64,000 nucleotides of DNA from Akkermansiaceae bacterium (GTDB taxonomy: Bacteria > Verrucomicrobiota > Verrucomicrobiia > Verrucomicrobiales > Akkermansiaceae): the NCBI GenBank assembly GCA_024233115.1, contig JACKQB010000006.1, forward strand, positions 310,001 to 374,000, read 5' to 3'. This document shows, piece after piece, positions 1 through 8,701 of the stretch. The position numbers were made by a program, and so were the translations under genes. The stretch's first letter is position 1; every line of letters begins with the position of its first letter. The notes beneath the pieces are model-generated. The model saw nothing but the letters and a program-made list of their open reading frames with translations, was not told the origin of the DNA and did not search any database.

Positions 1-763
1 TGGAGCGGAGGTCATCAAAATGTCCGTTCACCCCGATGGAAGAAATATCAACGAGGGCTGTGGCGCCCTGTATCCGGACAAGGCCGCTGCCCTCGTCAAG
101 GAACACGGCGCCCACGTCGGTATCTGCTTCGATGGTGACGCCGACCGCGTGATTTTCTGCGATGAAAAAGGGGAGGTCATCGACGGTGATCGCGTTCTCT
201 GTCTCTGTGCAAAAGCCCTCCATGAACAGGGCAAACTGAAGGGGAACACCCTGGTGGCCACCGTCATGAGCAATCTCGGCCTGCGTGATGCCCTCGCCGC
301 CGATGGCATCAATCTGGAAACCACAGGTGTCGGTGACAGGCTCGTCCTCGAACGTATGCGTGAAAAAGGTTATAACCTGGGCGGCGAGAACTCGGGCCAC
401 ATCATTTACTCCGATCACGCAACCACGGGCGACGGCATCATGAGCGCCCTGATGCTCCTCGCCATGATGCGCGAAAAGAACGCGCCACTTTCAGACCTTG
501 CGAACTGTATGGAAATCTACCCGCAAGTCCTGTTAGGATTGAATGTATCCGAAAAGCCGCCTATCGAAACCATCCCCGAGGTTCACGCCGCCATCCAGAA
601 TGCGGAAGCGGCATTTTCAGAAAAAGGCCGTGTGCTCGTCCGCTACTCGGGAACCGAACGAAAAATCCGGGTCCTCACCGAGTGCTCCGATGCCGCTCTG
701 GCCAGGAGCCAGGCCGACCTCATTGCCGCAGCCATCCAGAACACCATCGGCGCAGTAAAATGA
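1..763 (+). CDS. glmM: Phosphoglucosamine mutase GlmM, C-terminal part (cut by window start)
   Basis: Converts glucosamine-6-phosphate to glucosamine-1-phosphate in the cytoplasmic UDP-GlcNAc pathway. The reading frame is open from base 2 and the gene begins before the window; the first visible residues, GAEVIKMSVHPDG, match the middle of GlmM just before the metal loop. Visible family marks are the Mg2+ loop DGDADR, the sugar-binding GGENSGH and the phosphate-binding RYSGTERKIRV near the C-terminus. About 254 codons are present of the usual ~450, so the N-terminal phosphoserine domain is missing. The ATG at base 20 is internal and should not be taken as the start. It is followed by a GlmU-type acetyltransferase and glmS, which supports GlmM over other phosphohexomutases. 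Confidence 0.93.
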   Translation, partial: GAEVIKMSVHPDGRNINEGCGALYPDKAAALVKEHGAHVGICFDGDADRVIFCDEKGEVIDGDRVLCLCAKALHEQGKLKGNTLVATVMSNLGLRDALAADGINLETTGVGDRLVLERMREKGYNLGGENSGHIIYSDHATTGDGIMSALMLLAMMREKNAPLSDLANCMEIYPQVLLGLNVSEKPPIETIPEVHAAIQNAEAAFSEKGRVLVRYSGTERKIRVLTECSDAALARSQADLIAAAIQNTIGAVK

Positions 764-846
764 ATCAATCAAGAACTGGATGAGTGCAGCGATACAAGCT
801 ACTCTCCAATCGTCCATTTCTCCATTCCTTCAACCATCCATTGATC

Positions 847-1710
847 ATGACCACACACCCCGCCCACGAAGCCCATTTCTGGCCCCTGCACCAAGACTCC
901 CCCATGGGTGAACAGCTCATCGCAGGTCGTACGTTTCTCGATTTCCAACAAGAAAACGCCGAGGGCATCGAAAACGCCCATGTGATTGAAAACGCGTGGA
1001 TCACCAAGGAAGACTGGCAGGCATTGGCCCGACTAGCCCCACAGGCGGTTTTAAAATCCAACTGCGGGAATGTGTTAGCTTGGATCGGCGATAAAAACCC
1101 GGACATTTTCACCACCGAAGTCGACGCCTCTGACGCATCCATGCTGGTTCGTTACGCGTGGGATTTTATCCAACTCAATGAAAATATAGTCAGCCAATTA
1201 TCCCAATCCGACTATCAAGGAGAAGTCAGCCCCGCCGCCCACATCGATGGCTTTGTCCAGGTAGGTGAAGGGTCAAAAATCCTCCCCGGTGTCGTGATCG
1301 AAGGCAACGTCGTCATCGGAAAAAACTGTAAGATCGGGCCTAACTGCTACCTGCGCGGCTCCACCACCATCGGTGACAACTGCCATATCGGCCAGGCCGT
1401 TGAAATCAAGAATTCCATCATCGGCCACGGCACCTCGATAGGCCACCTGAGCTACGTCGGCGACTCGGTCATTGGAAACAAGGTGAATTTTGGTGCGGGA
1501 ACGATCACCTCCAACCTCCGACACGATGGCTCCAACCACCGCTCCATGATCCGTGACCAACTCATCGACACAGGCCGAAGAAAATTCGGCGCCATCGTCG
1601 GCGACGGCACCCACACCGGCATCCTGACAGCCATCTACCCGGGGCGCAAACTCGGCTCCAACTCCATCACCCACCCGAACGACACGGTGCAGCGAGACCT
1701 TGTCTCTTAA
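847..1710 (+). CDS. Stand-alone GlmU-type acetyltransferase (left-handed beta-helix)
   Basis: Likely acetylates glucosamine-1-phosphate, or a closely related sugar phosphate, using acetyl-CoA. From about residue 120 to the end the protein is built of hexapeptide repeats forming a left-handed beta-helix. The stretch VEIKNSIIGHG-TSIGHLSYVGDS-VNFGAGTIT follows the GlmU acetyltransferase domain closely and keeps the histidine of GHL(S/T)Y(V/L)GD (H200), which is catalytic in E. coli GlmU. The first ~120 residues show no G-x-GTRM-type uridylyltransferase loop, so this is not a bifunctional GlmU. I start it at ATG 847; a GTG at 784 would add 21 unconvincing residues. Its position between glmM and glmS fits the middle step of the pathway. 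It could instead be an acyltransferase of other specificity. Confidence 0.75.
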   Translation: MTTHPAHEAHFWPLHQDSPMGEQLIAGRTFLDFQQENAEGIENAHVIENAWITKEDWQALARLAPQAVLKSNCGNVLAWIGDKNPDIFTTEVDASDASMLVRYAWDFIQLNENIVSQLSQSDYQGEVSPAAHIDGFVQVGEGSKILPGVVIEGNVVIGKNCKIGPNCYLRGSTTIGDNCHIGQAVEIKNSIIGHGTSIGHLSYVGDSVIGNKVNFGAGTITSNLRHDGSNHRSMIRDQLIDTGRRKFGAIVGDGTHTGILTAIYPGRKLGSNSITHPNDTVQRDLVS

Positions 1711-1782
1711 ACTCCAGCCGCAGCATGATTCCATCGTGCTGGTCTGAAAACTGAACTCTGAAAACTAACAAACTTTAAATAA

Positions 1783-3618
1783 ATGTGTGGAATCGTAGGA
1801 TATACTGGCAAACGTGCCGCCATGCCCGTGCTTATCAGCGGTCTGAAAAAACTCGAATACCGCGGCTATGACTCGGCCGGTATCGCTGTCGCAACGGCGA
1901 GCAACATTCTCATCCGTAAGCAAAGCGGCAAGGTCTCCGGACTCGCCAAGCTTGTTGACGGGGAAAAAGATGCTCTTTCATCAGCGCATTGTGGCATCGC
2001 CCACACACGTTGGGCGACGCATGGGCCGCCGACCACATTAAATGCCCACCCGCATGAGGGAAATGAAGGGCGCGTTGTGCTCGTGCATAATGGCATTATT
2101 GAAAACCATAACGCGCTTCGAGACCGGTTTATTGCGGCCGGGCATGTTTTTAAATCGGACACCGACTCCGAAGTGCTCGCCCACCTGGTGGAGTCGAATT
2201 ACAACGGAAATTTAATCGATGCGGTAAAGGCCTCACTCAAGGAAGTGGAGGGCACCTACGGCATCACCTGTATGTCGAAAGACGAACCGAATGTATTGGT
2301 CGTCGCCCGCTGCGGCTCCCCCATCGTGCTGGGTCTTGGTGAAGACGAAACCATCGTGGCCTCGGACGCCTCCGCCATCATCACCTACACCCGGCAAGCC
2401 ATTTACCTCGACGATGGCGACATCGCCCGCATCGAGGGTAGCCAGGTCGATATCCAAAGCATCCATTCCGGTGCCGTCACGCGAGCTACATCGGAAATCG
2501 ACTGGTCACCGGATGCCGCGGAAAAAGGCGGCTACGAACACTACATGCTGAAGGAAGTTTTCGAGCAACCCCAAGCGATCAAGAACACGATCCGTGGCCG
2601 CATCGATCTCAACCGTGGCACCGCCATCCTTTCCGGACTCAATCTAACACCACGTGAAATTGTCGATATCCAGCGACTCCTCATCGTCGGCTGCGGCACC
2701 TCCATGAACGCCGGCCTCATCGGTGAATATGCCGTGGAAGACTTCGCCGGCATCCCGGCGGAAGTCGAACAAGCCGCCGAGTTCCGCTACCGCAATCCCA
2801 TCGTGGGCAGCCGCGATTTGGTGCTCGCCATTTCCCAGTCGGGTGAGACAGCCGACACCCTCGCCGCCGTTCGCGAAGCTGTGGAAAAAGGCTCGTTAGT
2901 TGCCGCTTTGGTCAACGTAGTTGGCTCAACGATCGCCCGTGAAACAGGACGTGGCATCTATCTTCACGCTGGCCCGGAGATCAGTGTGGCATCGACCAAG
3001 GCTTTCACCAGTCAGGTTTCCGTCTTACTGATGATCGCACTCAAACTCGCCCGCGCCAATCGTCTTTCACGCGAACAAGGCATCCAGATTGCCCGTGAAA
3101 TCGAACGCCTGCCCGAGCTTGTCCAGGCGGTGTTGGACACCAACGACCAGATCGCCAAAGCCGCCGAGCACTACGCACATTACAACAACGCATTCTACAT
3201 TGGCCGCGGCTACATGTTCCCCGTTGCCCTCGAAGGAGCGCTCAAGCTCAAGGAAATTTCCTACATCCATGCGGAAGGCTACCACTCGGCCGAACTCAAA
3301 CACGGCCCCATCGCCTTGCTCGAAGAAAGCATGCCCGTCATCGCCCTGCTCAACGAAGGTCCCGGTCAGGACAAATCGCTCAGCAACGTCGCCGAGTGCA
3401 AAGCCCGCAGCGCCCCCGTGTTAGGTGTGATCACCGCAGGCGATGAAGAAGCCCGCAAGACCTGCGACCACGTCATCGAGATCCCCGCCTGCCCCCAATA
3501 CACCGCCGTGGTTCCCGCCGCCGTCGCCCTCCAGCTCTTCGCCTACCACGTCGCCAGAATCCGAGGCTGCGCCATCGACCAGCCAAGGAATCTCGCGAAG
3601 AGTGTGACGGTGGAGTAA
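1783..3618 (+). CDS. glmS: Glutamine--fructose-6-phosphate aminotransferase GlmS
   Basis: Makes glucosamine-6-phosphate from fructose-6-phosphate and glutamine, the committed step to UDP-GlcNAc. The protein has 611 residues, the normal length. It opens with MCGIVGYTG, so Cys2 (Cys1 of the mature enzyme) is the N-terminal amidotransferase nucleophile; HTRWATHG and HNGIIEN follow in the glutaminase domain. Two SIS domains follow, with GCGTS-MNAG, SQSGETADT and the C-terminal pattern DQPRNLAKSVTVE. The gene follows the acetyltransferase gene by about 70 bases and is probably in one transcription unit with it and glmM. The short upstream gap shows no glmS ribozyme. A palindromic repeat and a bidirectional terminator lie just downstream. 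Confidence 0.97.
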   Translation: MCGIVGYTGKRAAMPVLISGLKKLEYRGYDSAGIAVATASNILIRKQSGKVSGLAKLVDGEKDALSSAHCGIAHTRWATHGPPTTLNAHPHEGNEGRVVLVHNGIIENHNALRDRFIAAGHVFKSDTDSEVLAHLVESNYNGNLIDAVKASLKEVEGTYGITCMSKDEPNVLVVARCGSPIVLGLGEDETIVASDASAIITYTRQAIYLDDGDIARIEGSQVDIQSIHSGAVTRATSEIDWSPDAAEKGGYEHYMLKEVFEQPQAIKNTIRGRIDLNRGTAILSGLNLTPREIVDIQRLLIVGCGTSMNAGLIGEYAVEDFAGIPAEVEQAAEFRYRNPIVGSRDLVLAISQSGETADTLAAVREAVEKGSLVAALVNVVGSTIARETGRGIYLHAGPEISVASTKAFTSQVSVLLMIALKLARANRLSREQGIQIAREIERLPELVQAVLDTNDQIAKAAEHYAHYNNAFYIGRGYMFPVALEGALKLKEISYIHAEGYHSAELKHGPIALLEESMPVIALLNEGPGQDKSLSNVAECKARSAPVLGVITAGDEEARKTCDHVIEIPACPQYTAVVPAAVALQLFAYHVARIRGCAIDQPRNLAKSVTVE

Positions 3619-3621
3619 AGG

Positions 3622-3782
3622 TTTGGAGTGCGGAGGCTTGCCTAAGCTTTCTCCTAAATTGGCTTGCCGATTTTTATCCCGGCAGTAGCCGCACTTATTC
3701 TTAGCTGCCAGCATGATGAAACCCCGCCACAGGAAGCGAGCTTCCCAGCCCCAAAGCGGAGGCAAGCCATCCGCACTCCAAA
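3622..3782. repeat. Palindromic REP/MITE-like element
   Basis: The ends form a near-perfect inverted repeat: TTTGGAGTGCGGAGGCTTGC at 3622-3641 against the complement of 3760-3782, which differs only by one extra base. The ~160-base interior holds further short palindromes (for example CTCGCTTCC / GGAAGCGAG around 3733). It sits directly after the glmS stop codon and before the terminator. It carries no convincing gene. A shorter related unit occurs at 57828-57850. The arrangement resembles non-autonomous repeats mobilised by REP-associated (RAYT) transposases, but no such transposase is in the window. Confidence 0.7.
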
Positions 3783-3806
3783 ATAACAACCTTTCAGGTC
3801 GATAAC

Positions 3807-3839
3807 AAAAGCGCAGCCCTTTTATGGACTGCGCTTTTT
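3807..3839. terminator. Bidirectional rho-independent terminator
   Basis: AAAAGCGCAG pairs perfectly with CTGCGCTTTT across a short loop, giving A/T tracts on both flanks. It lies between the convergent glmS (+) and M42 peptidase (-) genes and can serve both. Confidence 0.85.
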
Positions 3840-3856
3840 CCTTGATCTGTTATATT

Positions 3857-5089
3857 TTACAAAGCCTTGGCGTCATCCAGGCGTGGGTGGCCGTTTTTGA
3901 GGTCGTCACGGGTGATGCCTTTGCCACGGTTCATTGTGTCCATGGCTTTGAAGGTTTCCACCATGGCGTGGATGGCGGCCAGGACGTCGGTGGTGTGGCC
4001 GGTTTCGGAAATGGTGTGCATGTTGCGGATAGGGAAACCGATCGAGGTGGAGGCACTGTCGATTCCTGCCAGGGAGGCGGCCATGGCGTCGGTTCCGGTG
4101 TCGCGACCTGCGAAGTCGACCTGATAGGGGATCTTGTTGGCCTGACAGGCTTTTTCGATCAGGGTGTTGAGATACTCGCTGGTGATCGATCCATTTGTTA
4201 GAGTAAATCCCTTACCCATGGCGAGCGGATTCATGCGCTTGGCTCCGATTCCTGGCGCGGCATCGTAGTCGTGGTTGACATCGGATCCGATCAGGATGTC
4301 GGGTTTGAGTTCACCGGCGATGGCGGTGGCACCGAAGCGGCCGATTTCCTCGTGGGTGGCGATGGTGTAGAAAACGCGCAGGTTTTTAAGCTGCGACTTC
4401 GCGAGGATTTTGGCGATTTCCGCGACGACAAAACAGCCGAGGCCGTTGTCGAGGTAGGCGCCGTAGAAGGTGTCGTCTGAGAAGCCGTTTTTGATCGGAC
4501 GGTTGAGGATGATCGGATCGCCTGGGCGGATGCCGAGTTTTTCGATCTTTTCCTTACAATTCTCACCGTGCATTTGCAGTTCGAGATACATCATCTCCGG
4601 TTTGAGTCCTTTATCACCGGTGCGCTGGGCAGGCTCGGAGAAATGGATCGCGCCGAGTGCCTCGATGGTGCCGCCTTCGATGCAGCGGTAGGTGCCTGGC
4701 TTTTTCGGGTCCTGGCTGAAGAGTTTCACCTCATGACCGACCAGGGTGCAGGGCAGAAAGGAGTCGGTGTTGACCCAGATTTTTCCATCCTTGTCGATGT
4801 TGCGGACCTGCATGCGGATCTTGTCGGCGTGGCCGATGATCATCGCGGAGGTCATGTCGTCCCGCCCCGGATGGGTGTCGATGACGATACCGGCGTTGCC
4901 TTTGAACTGGTGGATTGCCCATGACTTGGGCATGAATTTCTCAAAGTAGGGTTTCAGCACGCCGTAGGACATGGCTGCCTCGAGGCCGATCGGGCTGGGG
5001 GCGGCGAGCACCTCGCGCATGAATTCGAACTGGGCTTTGGGCATGGGCTTTTCCCAGGCTTGTTTGGATTTAGTGGATTTTTTAGCCAT
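3857..5089 (-). CDS. M42-family metallo-aminopeptidase
   Basis: A cytoplasmic zinc or cobalt aminopeptidase of the TET/FrvX type (M42), probably acting on peptides late in protein turnover. It has 410 residues and no signal peptide. Family metal ligands are visible in order: GHADKI (His), YLDNGLG (bridging Asp), THEEIGRFGA (catalytic Glu plus ligand Glu), SDVNHDYDA (Asp) and MHTISETGH (His). The first ~20 residues are basic and lysine-rich and look like an unstructured extension. The start codon lies 16 bases after the purN stop on the same strand, so the two are probably co-transcribed; no functional link between them is evident. Confidence 0.9.
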   Translation of the reverse strand: MAKKSTKSKQAWEKPMPKAQFEFMREVLAAPSPIGLEAAMSYGVLKPYFEKFMPKSWAIHQFKGNAGIVIDTHPGRDDMTSAMIIGHADKIRMQVRNIDKDGKIWVNTDSFLPCTLVGHEVKLFSQDPKKPGTYRCIEGGTIEALGAIHFSEPAQRTGDKGLKPEMMYLELQMHGENCKEKIEKLGIRPGDPIILNRPIKNGFSDDTFYGAYLDNGLGCFVVAEIAKILAKSQLKNLRVFYTIATHEEIGRFGATAIAGELKPDILIGSDVNHDYDAAPGIGAKRMNPLAMGKGFTLTNGSITSEYLNTLIEKACQANKIPYQVDFAGRDTGTDAMAASLAGIDSASTSIGFPIRNMHTISETGHTTDVLAAIHAMVETFKAMDTMNRGKGITRDDLKNGHPRLDDAKAL

Positions 5090-5105
5090 AATATAAGTTT
5101 GTTAG

Positions 5106-5702
5106 TTATTGGTTGAGACGTGCTGCTTTTTTGATCGCGGCAGGATAGAGTTGGTGTTCTTCGACTTGGATACGGGCGTGCAAGGTATCTGCGGTGTCCT
5201 CAGGATGCACAGGAACCCTGGCTTGGAGAATGATCGGGCCGGTGTCCATGCCGGCATCAACATAATGCACCGTGCAACCGGATTCGGTCGCGCCATCGTT
5301 GACCGCTTGTTTCCATGCCATCAGTCCGGGATAGGCGGGTAGCAGCGACGGGTGGATGTTGAGAATACGATTAGGAAAAATATCCAGCATCGGCTGTTTC
5401 ACCAGACGCATGAATCCCGCGAGACAGACGAGGTCGACGCCCAGTGACTTGAGTTTGTTAGCCACCGCAGCCTGGGACTGATCGGGGAATTTGGTTTTGT
5501 AGCCTAAGCAATCGATTACTTCGGCAGGAATACCCGCCTTTTCAGCCCTTTCCAAAATATACGCATCCGGGTTATCCGAGAGCACCAGAACGATCTCGGC
5601 GTTGAGCGAGCCGTCCTCGATGGCATCGAGAATCGCCTGCATATTCGAGCCGGAGCCGGAGCCAAGTATTCCGAGTTTGAGTTTTTCATCCGCCGTGGAC
5701 AT
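5106..5702 (-). CDS. purN: Phosphoribosylglycinamide formyltransferase PurN
   Basis: Transfers a formyl group from 10-formyl-tetrahydrofolate to GAR in purine biosynthesis. The length (198 residues) is typical. Motifs seen are the N-terminal phosphate-binding GILGSGSGSNMQAI, the active-site NIHPSLLPAYPG with catalytic Asn and His, and HYVDAGMDTGPII containing the catalytic Asp. It is the first gene of a two-gene minus-strand unit with the M42 peptidase. It faces away from the end of the AraC gene, with about 55 bases between. Confidence 0.96.
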   Translation of the reverse strand: MSTADEKLKLGILGSGSGSNMQAILDAIEDGSLNAEIVLVLSDNPDAYILERAEKAGIPAEVIDCLGYKTKFPDQSQAAVANKLKSLGVDLVCLAGFMRLVKQPMLDIFPNRILNIHPSLLPAYPGLMAWKQAVNDGATESGCTVHYVDAGMDTGPIILQARVPVHPEDTADTLHARIQVEEHQLYPAAIKKAARLNQ

Positions 5703-5758
5703 GACTTGTTGCTATGCCAATCCACGCGTATTGTCCAACTTACAAACTCAATTTGTCA

Positions 5759-6640
5759 TTAGAAACTGGTGCCGCGCCATACGGCGGGTGAGACACCGAC
5801 ACGATTCCGGAACACCCGCGAGAAATACGCCGCGTTTTGATAACCAACCTGGCGGCCGATTTCGGCTACGGGCAACTCCGTGTGGCTGAGCAATTCCTTG
5901 GCCAGCCTGACCCTCAAACGTTGTTGGTACGCCTGCGGTCCATCACCTGTCGCCGTTTTGAATTGCCTGCGAAAATGGGTGTAGCTCATACCCGATTTCT
6001 CCAACAAGGCATCGAAGTCAATGTCACCAGGGTAGTTTTCATCGACATGTTTGATGGCTTCGCTGATTTGATCCAACGCACCGCCGCGTGTCTGCCGTGC
6101 CTTCCAGTCCGACAGACGAGCCAGCAACCCCAGCATCTCGGCAGCCATCCGCGCCTGCAGCTCCTGTGTATCAGCCCGGTGAGTGGCCAGCCCGATCATG
6201 CCGTCCAGGATGGCTTCCAGCGCCTTTGACCCGGCATCACCCGGGCCGGTGGGCAGCACGCCGGCTTTCAGTTCCCCGGATTGTTCCAAGGCCTCGGCAA
6301 CGGAGCCGTCAAACAAGACCCAGGCGGTGGCCCAGCCCGATGATTTGTCGGGATTATACAGGTGCCACCATCCGGGGGTTACCACCAACACATCTCCTGC
6401 GTTTAACGAGGTGTCCTTGCCGTTCCGGTCACGTAAAAAGCCACTCCCGGCACGCACGAACACCAGCGCGTAGATGTCAATGACCCGACCGCTGGCAGAG
6501 ATATCATTCGCCCTACTGGTGAAGCTGCCGACACCATGCACACGCAACCCCCACACCCTGCTCGCCTCGGTGGGTTCAAGGTAGATACCGAATTTTTTCC
6601 GCCGCTCGTAGTTGTGGGCAGGGTAGCTGGGCCATGACAT
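5759..6640 (-). CDS. AraC-family transcriptional regulator
   Basis: A 293-residue regulator with an N-terminal cupin-like sensing region (roughly residues 30-110, including NAGDVLVVTPGWWH) and a C-terminal double helix-turn-helix (roughly 190-290). The first recognition helix region is FDALLEKSGMSYTHFRRQF and the second is VAEIGRQVGYQNAAYFSRVF, followed by GVSPAVWR, the usual end of the domain. It is transcribed away from the RraA/dehydratase/SDR/GH2 genes and most likely controls them in response to a sugar. A tandem-repeat site at 6653-6678 lies in the shared upstream region and recurs before the PEP-CTERM gene at 16117. Confidence 0.92.
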   Translation of the reverse strand: MSWPSYPAHNYERRKKFGIYLEPTEASRVWGLRVHGVGSFTSRANDISASGRVIDIYALVFVRAGSGFLRDRNGKDTSLNAGDVLVVTPGWWHLYNPDKSSGWATAWVLFDGSVAEALEQSGELKAGVLPTGPGDAGSKALEAILDGMIGLATHRADTQELQARMAAEMLGLLARLSDWKARQTRGGALDQISEAIKHVDENYPGDIDFDALLEKSGMSYTHFRRQFKTATGDGPQAYQQRLRVRLAKELLSHTELPVAEIGRQVGYQNAAYFSRVFRNRVGVSPAVWRGTSF

Positions 6641-6652
6641 CTGGTCAAATCA

Positions 6653-6678
6653 TACAACTCGTGGACAGATCGTGCAAG
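6653..6678. promoter_or_regulatory. Putative AraC-type tandem operator, copy 1
   Basis: Two half-sites, TACAAC (6653-6658) and TGCAAG (6673-6678), lie 20 bases apart, and the core TGGACAGATCGTGCAAG is almost identical to the site at 15951-15976. Same-direction half-sites about two helical turns apart are typical of AraC-family binding. It lies between the divergent AraC and RraA-like genes. Regulator identity is inferred. Confidence 0.55.
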
Positions 6679-6794
6679 TATTCATTGAAATGGACAATAT
6701 TTCCTGGGATGCGTGGTTTTTGTTATGTTCATTGCCTCAAAATCAGGCCACGTGTTTTCCAGCAATTTCATTGCAATCAAAACGTAATCATACC

Positions 6795-7484
6795 ATGCAC
6801 TGGCAAAACGACACCGAACTCTTCGCGCTCATGCGCGAGCACCTCTATACTGCCGTCGTAGGGGACATATTGGACAAACTCGGCTACCTCCATCAGTTTC
6901 TACCGCAGCGACTCCAACCACTACGTGAAGACATGGTGGTGGCGGGCCGCGCGATGACTGTCCTCGAAGGCGACTGCTTTGAGGAGCTATCCGGGACCGG
7001 GAAAAACCCGATACTCTCCCAACCCTTCGGCCTGATGCTCGATGCCCTGGATGCCCTCAAGGAAAACGATGTCTACATCTGTAGCGGCGCATCCCCGAGC
7101 TACGCGCTGTGGGGCGAGCTGATGAGCACACGCGCGATGAAATGCGGTGCCGTCGGCGCGGTGGTTGATGGATTTTCCCGTGATACCCGTGGCATTTACA
7201 AACTCAACTTCCCGACGTTTTCACATGGACGTTACGCCCAGGACCAGGCGCCACGGGGCAAGGTGCTCGATTACAACTGCCCGATCGAAATCGGCGGCAT
7301 CCGTATCGAACCTGGACAAATCATCTTTGGCGACCTCGACGGCGTCATCGTCATCCCGAAGGAGATCGAAAAGGAAGTCATTCTAGCGGCCTACGAAAAA
7401 GCCACGGGTGAGAAAACCGTGCAGCAAAAAATCGAGGAAGGCATGTCCGCCCGCGAAGCCTACGACACCTACGGGATACTCTAA
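6795..7484 (+). CDS. RraA-family aldolase/decarboxylase-like protein
   Basis: Belongs to the RraA/HMG-aldolase fold, whose catalytic members split 4-hydroxy-2-oxo acids to pyruvate and an aldehyde or decarboxylate oxaloacetate in a divalent-metal-dependent reaction. The signature G-x20-R-D is present as WGELMST followed by GAVVDGFSRD, with the Arg and Asp that bind substrate and metal, so a catalytic role is more likely than RNase-E inhibition. It has 229 residues from ATG 6795; an in-frame ATG at 6672 would run back through the operator region and is rejected. It is followed after 38 bases by an acid-sugar dehydratase and then an SDR, suggesting that it cleaves the 2-keto-3-deoxy acid made by the dehydratase. 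Substrate unknown. Confidence 0.82.
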   Translation: MHWQNDTELFALMREHLYTAVVGDILDKLGYLHQFLPQRLQPLREDMVVAGRAMTVLEGDCFEELSGTGKNPILSQPFGLMLDALDALKENDVYICSGASPSYALWGELMSTRAMKCGAVGAVVDGFSRDTRGIYKLNFPTFSHGRYAQDQAPRGKVLDYNCPIEIGGIRIEPGQIIFGDLDGVIVIPKEIEKEVILAAYEKATGEKTVQQKIEEGMSAREAYDTYGIL

Positions 7485-7522
7485 CACTTTTAAACTCCAA
7501 ATTTAAAATACCCATAAACATC

Positions 7523-8689
7523 ATGAAAATCACCCACGTTGACGTCTGGCTTGTCGAAGGAATCAAATACAACTGGACCATGCTCAAGGTGCATACCGAC
7601 ACCGGACACACCGGGGTCGGTGAAGCCACCAACTGGCCGGGCTCCCCCATTGTTGAAGCTGCGGCCAAACACATTGGCGAACGTGTGGTCGGACTCGATC
7701 CGATGCGCACCGACTTCATCTGGACCAAGCTTTACCGCGACCTGAACTGGCTCGGCCCCTTCGGTGCCTCCATGTGTGCGATCAGCGGGCTCGATATGGC
7801 ACTGCTCGACCTCAAGGGCAAGGTGCTCGGCGTCCCATGTTACGAATTGTTAGGAGGTGCTTTCAGAGACAAAATCCAGCTTTACGCGAACTACTGGTTT
7901 ACTGGCGGCGGCCATACTCCGGAGGACTACGCCCGCCAGGCACGCGAGGTCATCGATGCCGGCTTCACCGGGCTTAAATTCGACCCCTTCGCCCACACCA
8001 ACTACCTCTACGGCACCGACCTCAACACCAACCTTGCCCTGACCCAGGAAATGCAGGACCGCGCCTACGAAGTCACCGCCGCCGTGCGTGATGCCGTTGG
8101 TCCAGGCACCGACATGATGATCGAGACCCACGCGATGATGAACGGACAGATGGCCGTCAAGATGGCGGAACGACTCGCCCCACTCGGCATGACCTGGTAT
8201 GAGGAGCCCGCCGGACCGGAAAACGCCAACACCCTGCGCGCACTGCGCGAGCGACTGCCCGGCAACGTCTCCATCTGCGTCGGCGAGCGCCACTACACCC
8301 GCCACGGGTTCCGACCCGTGTTAGAGCAGCACGTCTGCGACATCGTCATGCCCGACATCACCCGCTGCGGCGGCCCCTCGGAGATGAAACGGATCGCTAC
8401 CATGGCCGAGGCCTACAACGTGCTGGTGGCACCGCATAACCCGAACGGTCCGCTTTCTACCCTGGCCAGCGCCCACGTCTGTGCATCGATCCCTAACTTT
8501 TTCCGCTGTGAGTTTATGAAAAACGACGTGCCCTGGCGCGATGAAGTCATCACCCATCCGATTGATGTGCGTGACGGCCACCTGCATCTATCAGACCGAC
8601 CCGGCCTCGGCGTTGACCTGATTGAAGAGGAGATGGAAAAACACCCCGGCATCCGCGAACTCAACGGCAAGGAAAACTTCTACGTCTAG
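7523..8689 (+). CDS. Enolase-superfamily acid-sugar dehydratase (mandelate racemase/MLE group)
   Basis: Predicted to dehydrate an aldonic or uronic acid to a 2-keto-3-deoxy acid by Mg2+-assisted abstraction of the alpha-proton. The 388-residue protein has the N-terminal capping domain (WPGSPIVEAAAKHIGE, DMALLDLKGK-LGVPCYELLGG) and then a beta-barrel with the ligand series IETHAMMN, WYEEPAGPEN and GERHYTR, followed by PDITRCGG and the catalytic-His segment APHNPNGPLS. The His next to the first ligand and the APHNPNGP motif resemble the galactonate-dehydratase type more than muconate cycloisomerases. It is co-directional with the RraA-like gene (38-base gap) and the SDR (12-base gap). The exact substrate cannot be read from sequence. 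Confidence 0.85.
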   Translation: MKITHVDVWLVEGIKYNWTMLKVHTDTGHTGVGEATNWPGSPIVEAAAKHIGERVVGLDPMRTDFIWTKLYRDLNWLGPFGASMCAISGLDMALLDLKGKVLGVPCYELLGGAFRDKIQLYANYWFTGGGHTPEDYARQAREVIDAGFTGLKFDPFAHTNYLYGTDLNTNLALTQEMQDRAYEVTAAVRDAVGPGTDMMIETHAMMNGQMAVKMAERLAPLGMTWYEEPAGPENANTLRALRERLPGNVSICVGERHYTRHGFRPVLEQHVCDIVMPDITRCGGPSEMKRIATMAEAYNVLVAPHNPNGPLSTLASAHVCASIPNFFRCEFMKNDVPWRDEVITHPIDVRDGHLHLSDRPGLGVDLIEEEMEKHPGIRELNGKENFYV

Positions 8690-8701
8690 AAAACCAGTCC
8701 C

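Noticed and set aside
1711..1782. glmS ribozyme or riboswitch upstream of glmS
   Set aside because: Only ~70 bases separate the genes and none of the expected conserved core is visible.
3421..3789. Minus-strand frame through the palindromic repeat
   Set aside because: It is encoded almost entirely by the repeat and the end of glmS in antisense; no start signal or family match.
6672..6794. Upstream extension of the RraA-like gene
   Set aside because: It would place the start inside the AraC-type operator and adds residues with no family similarity.
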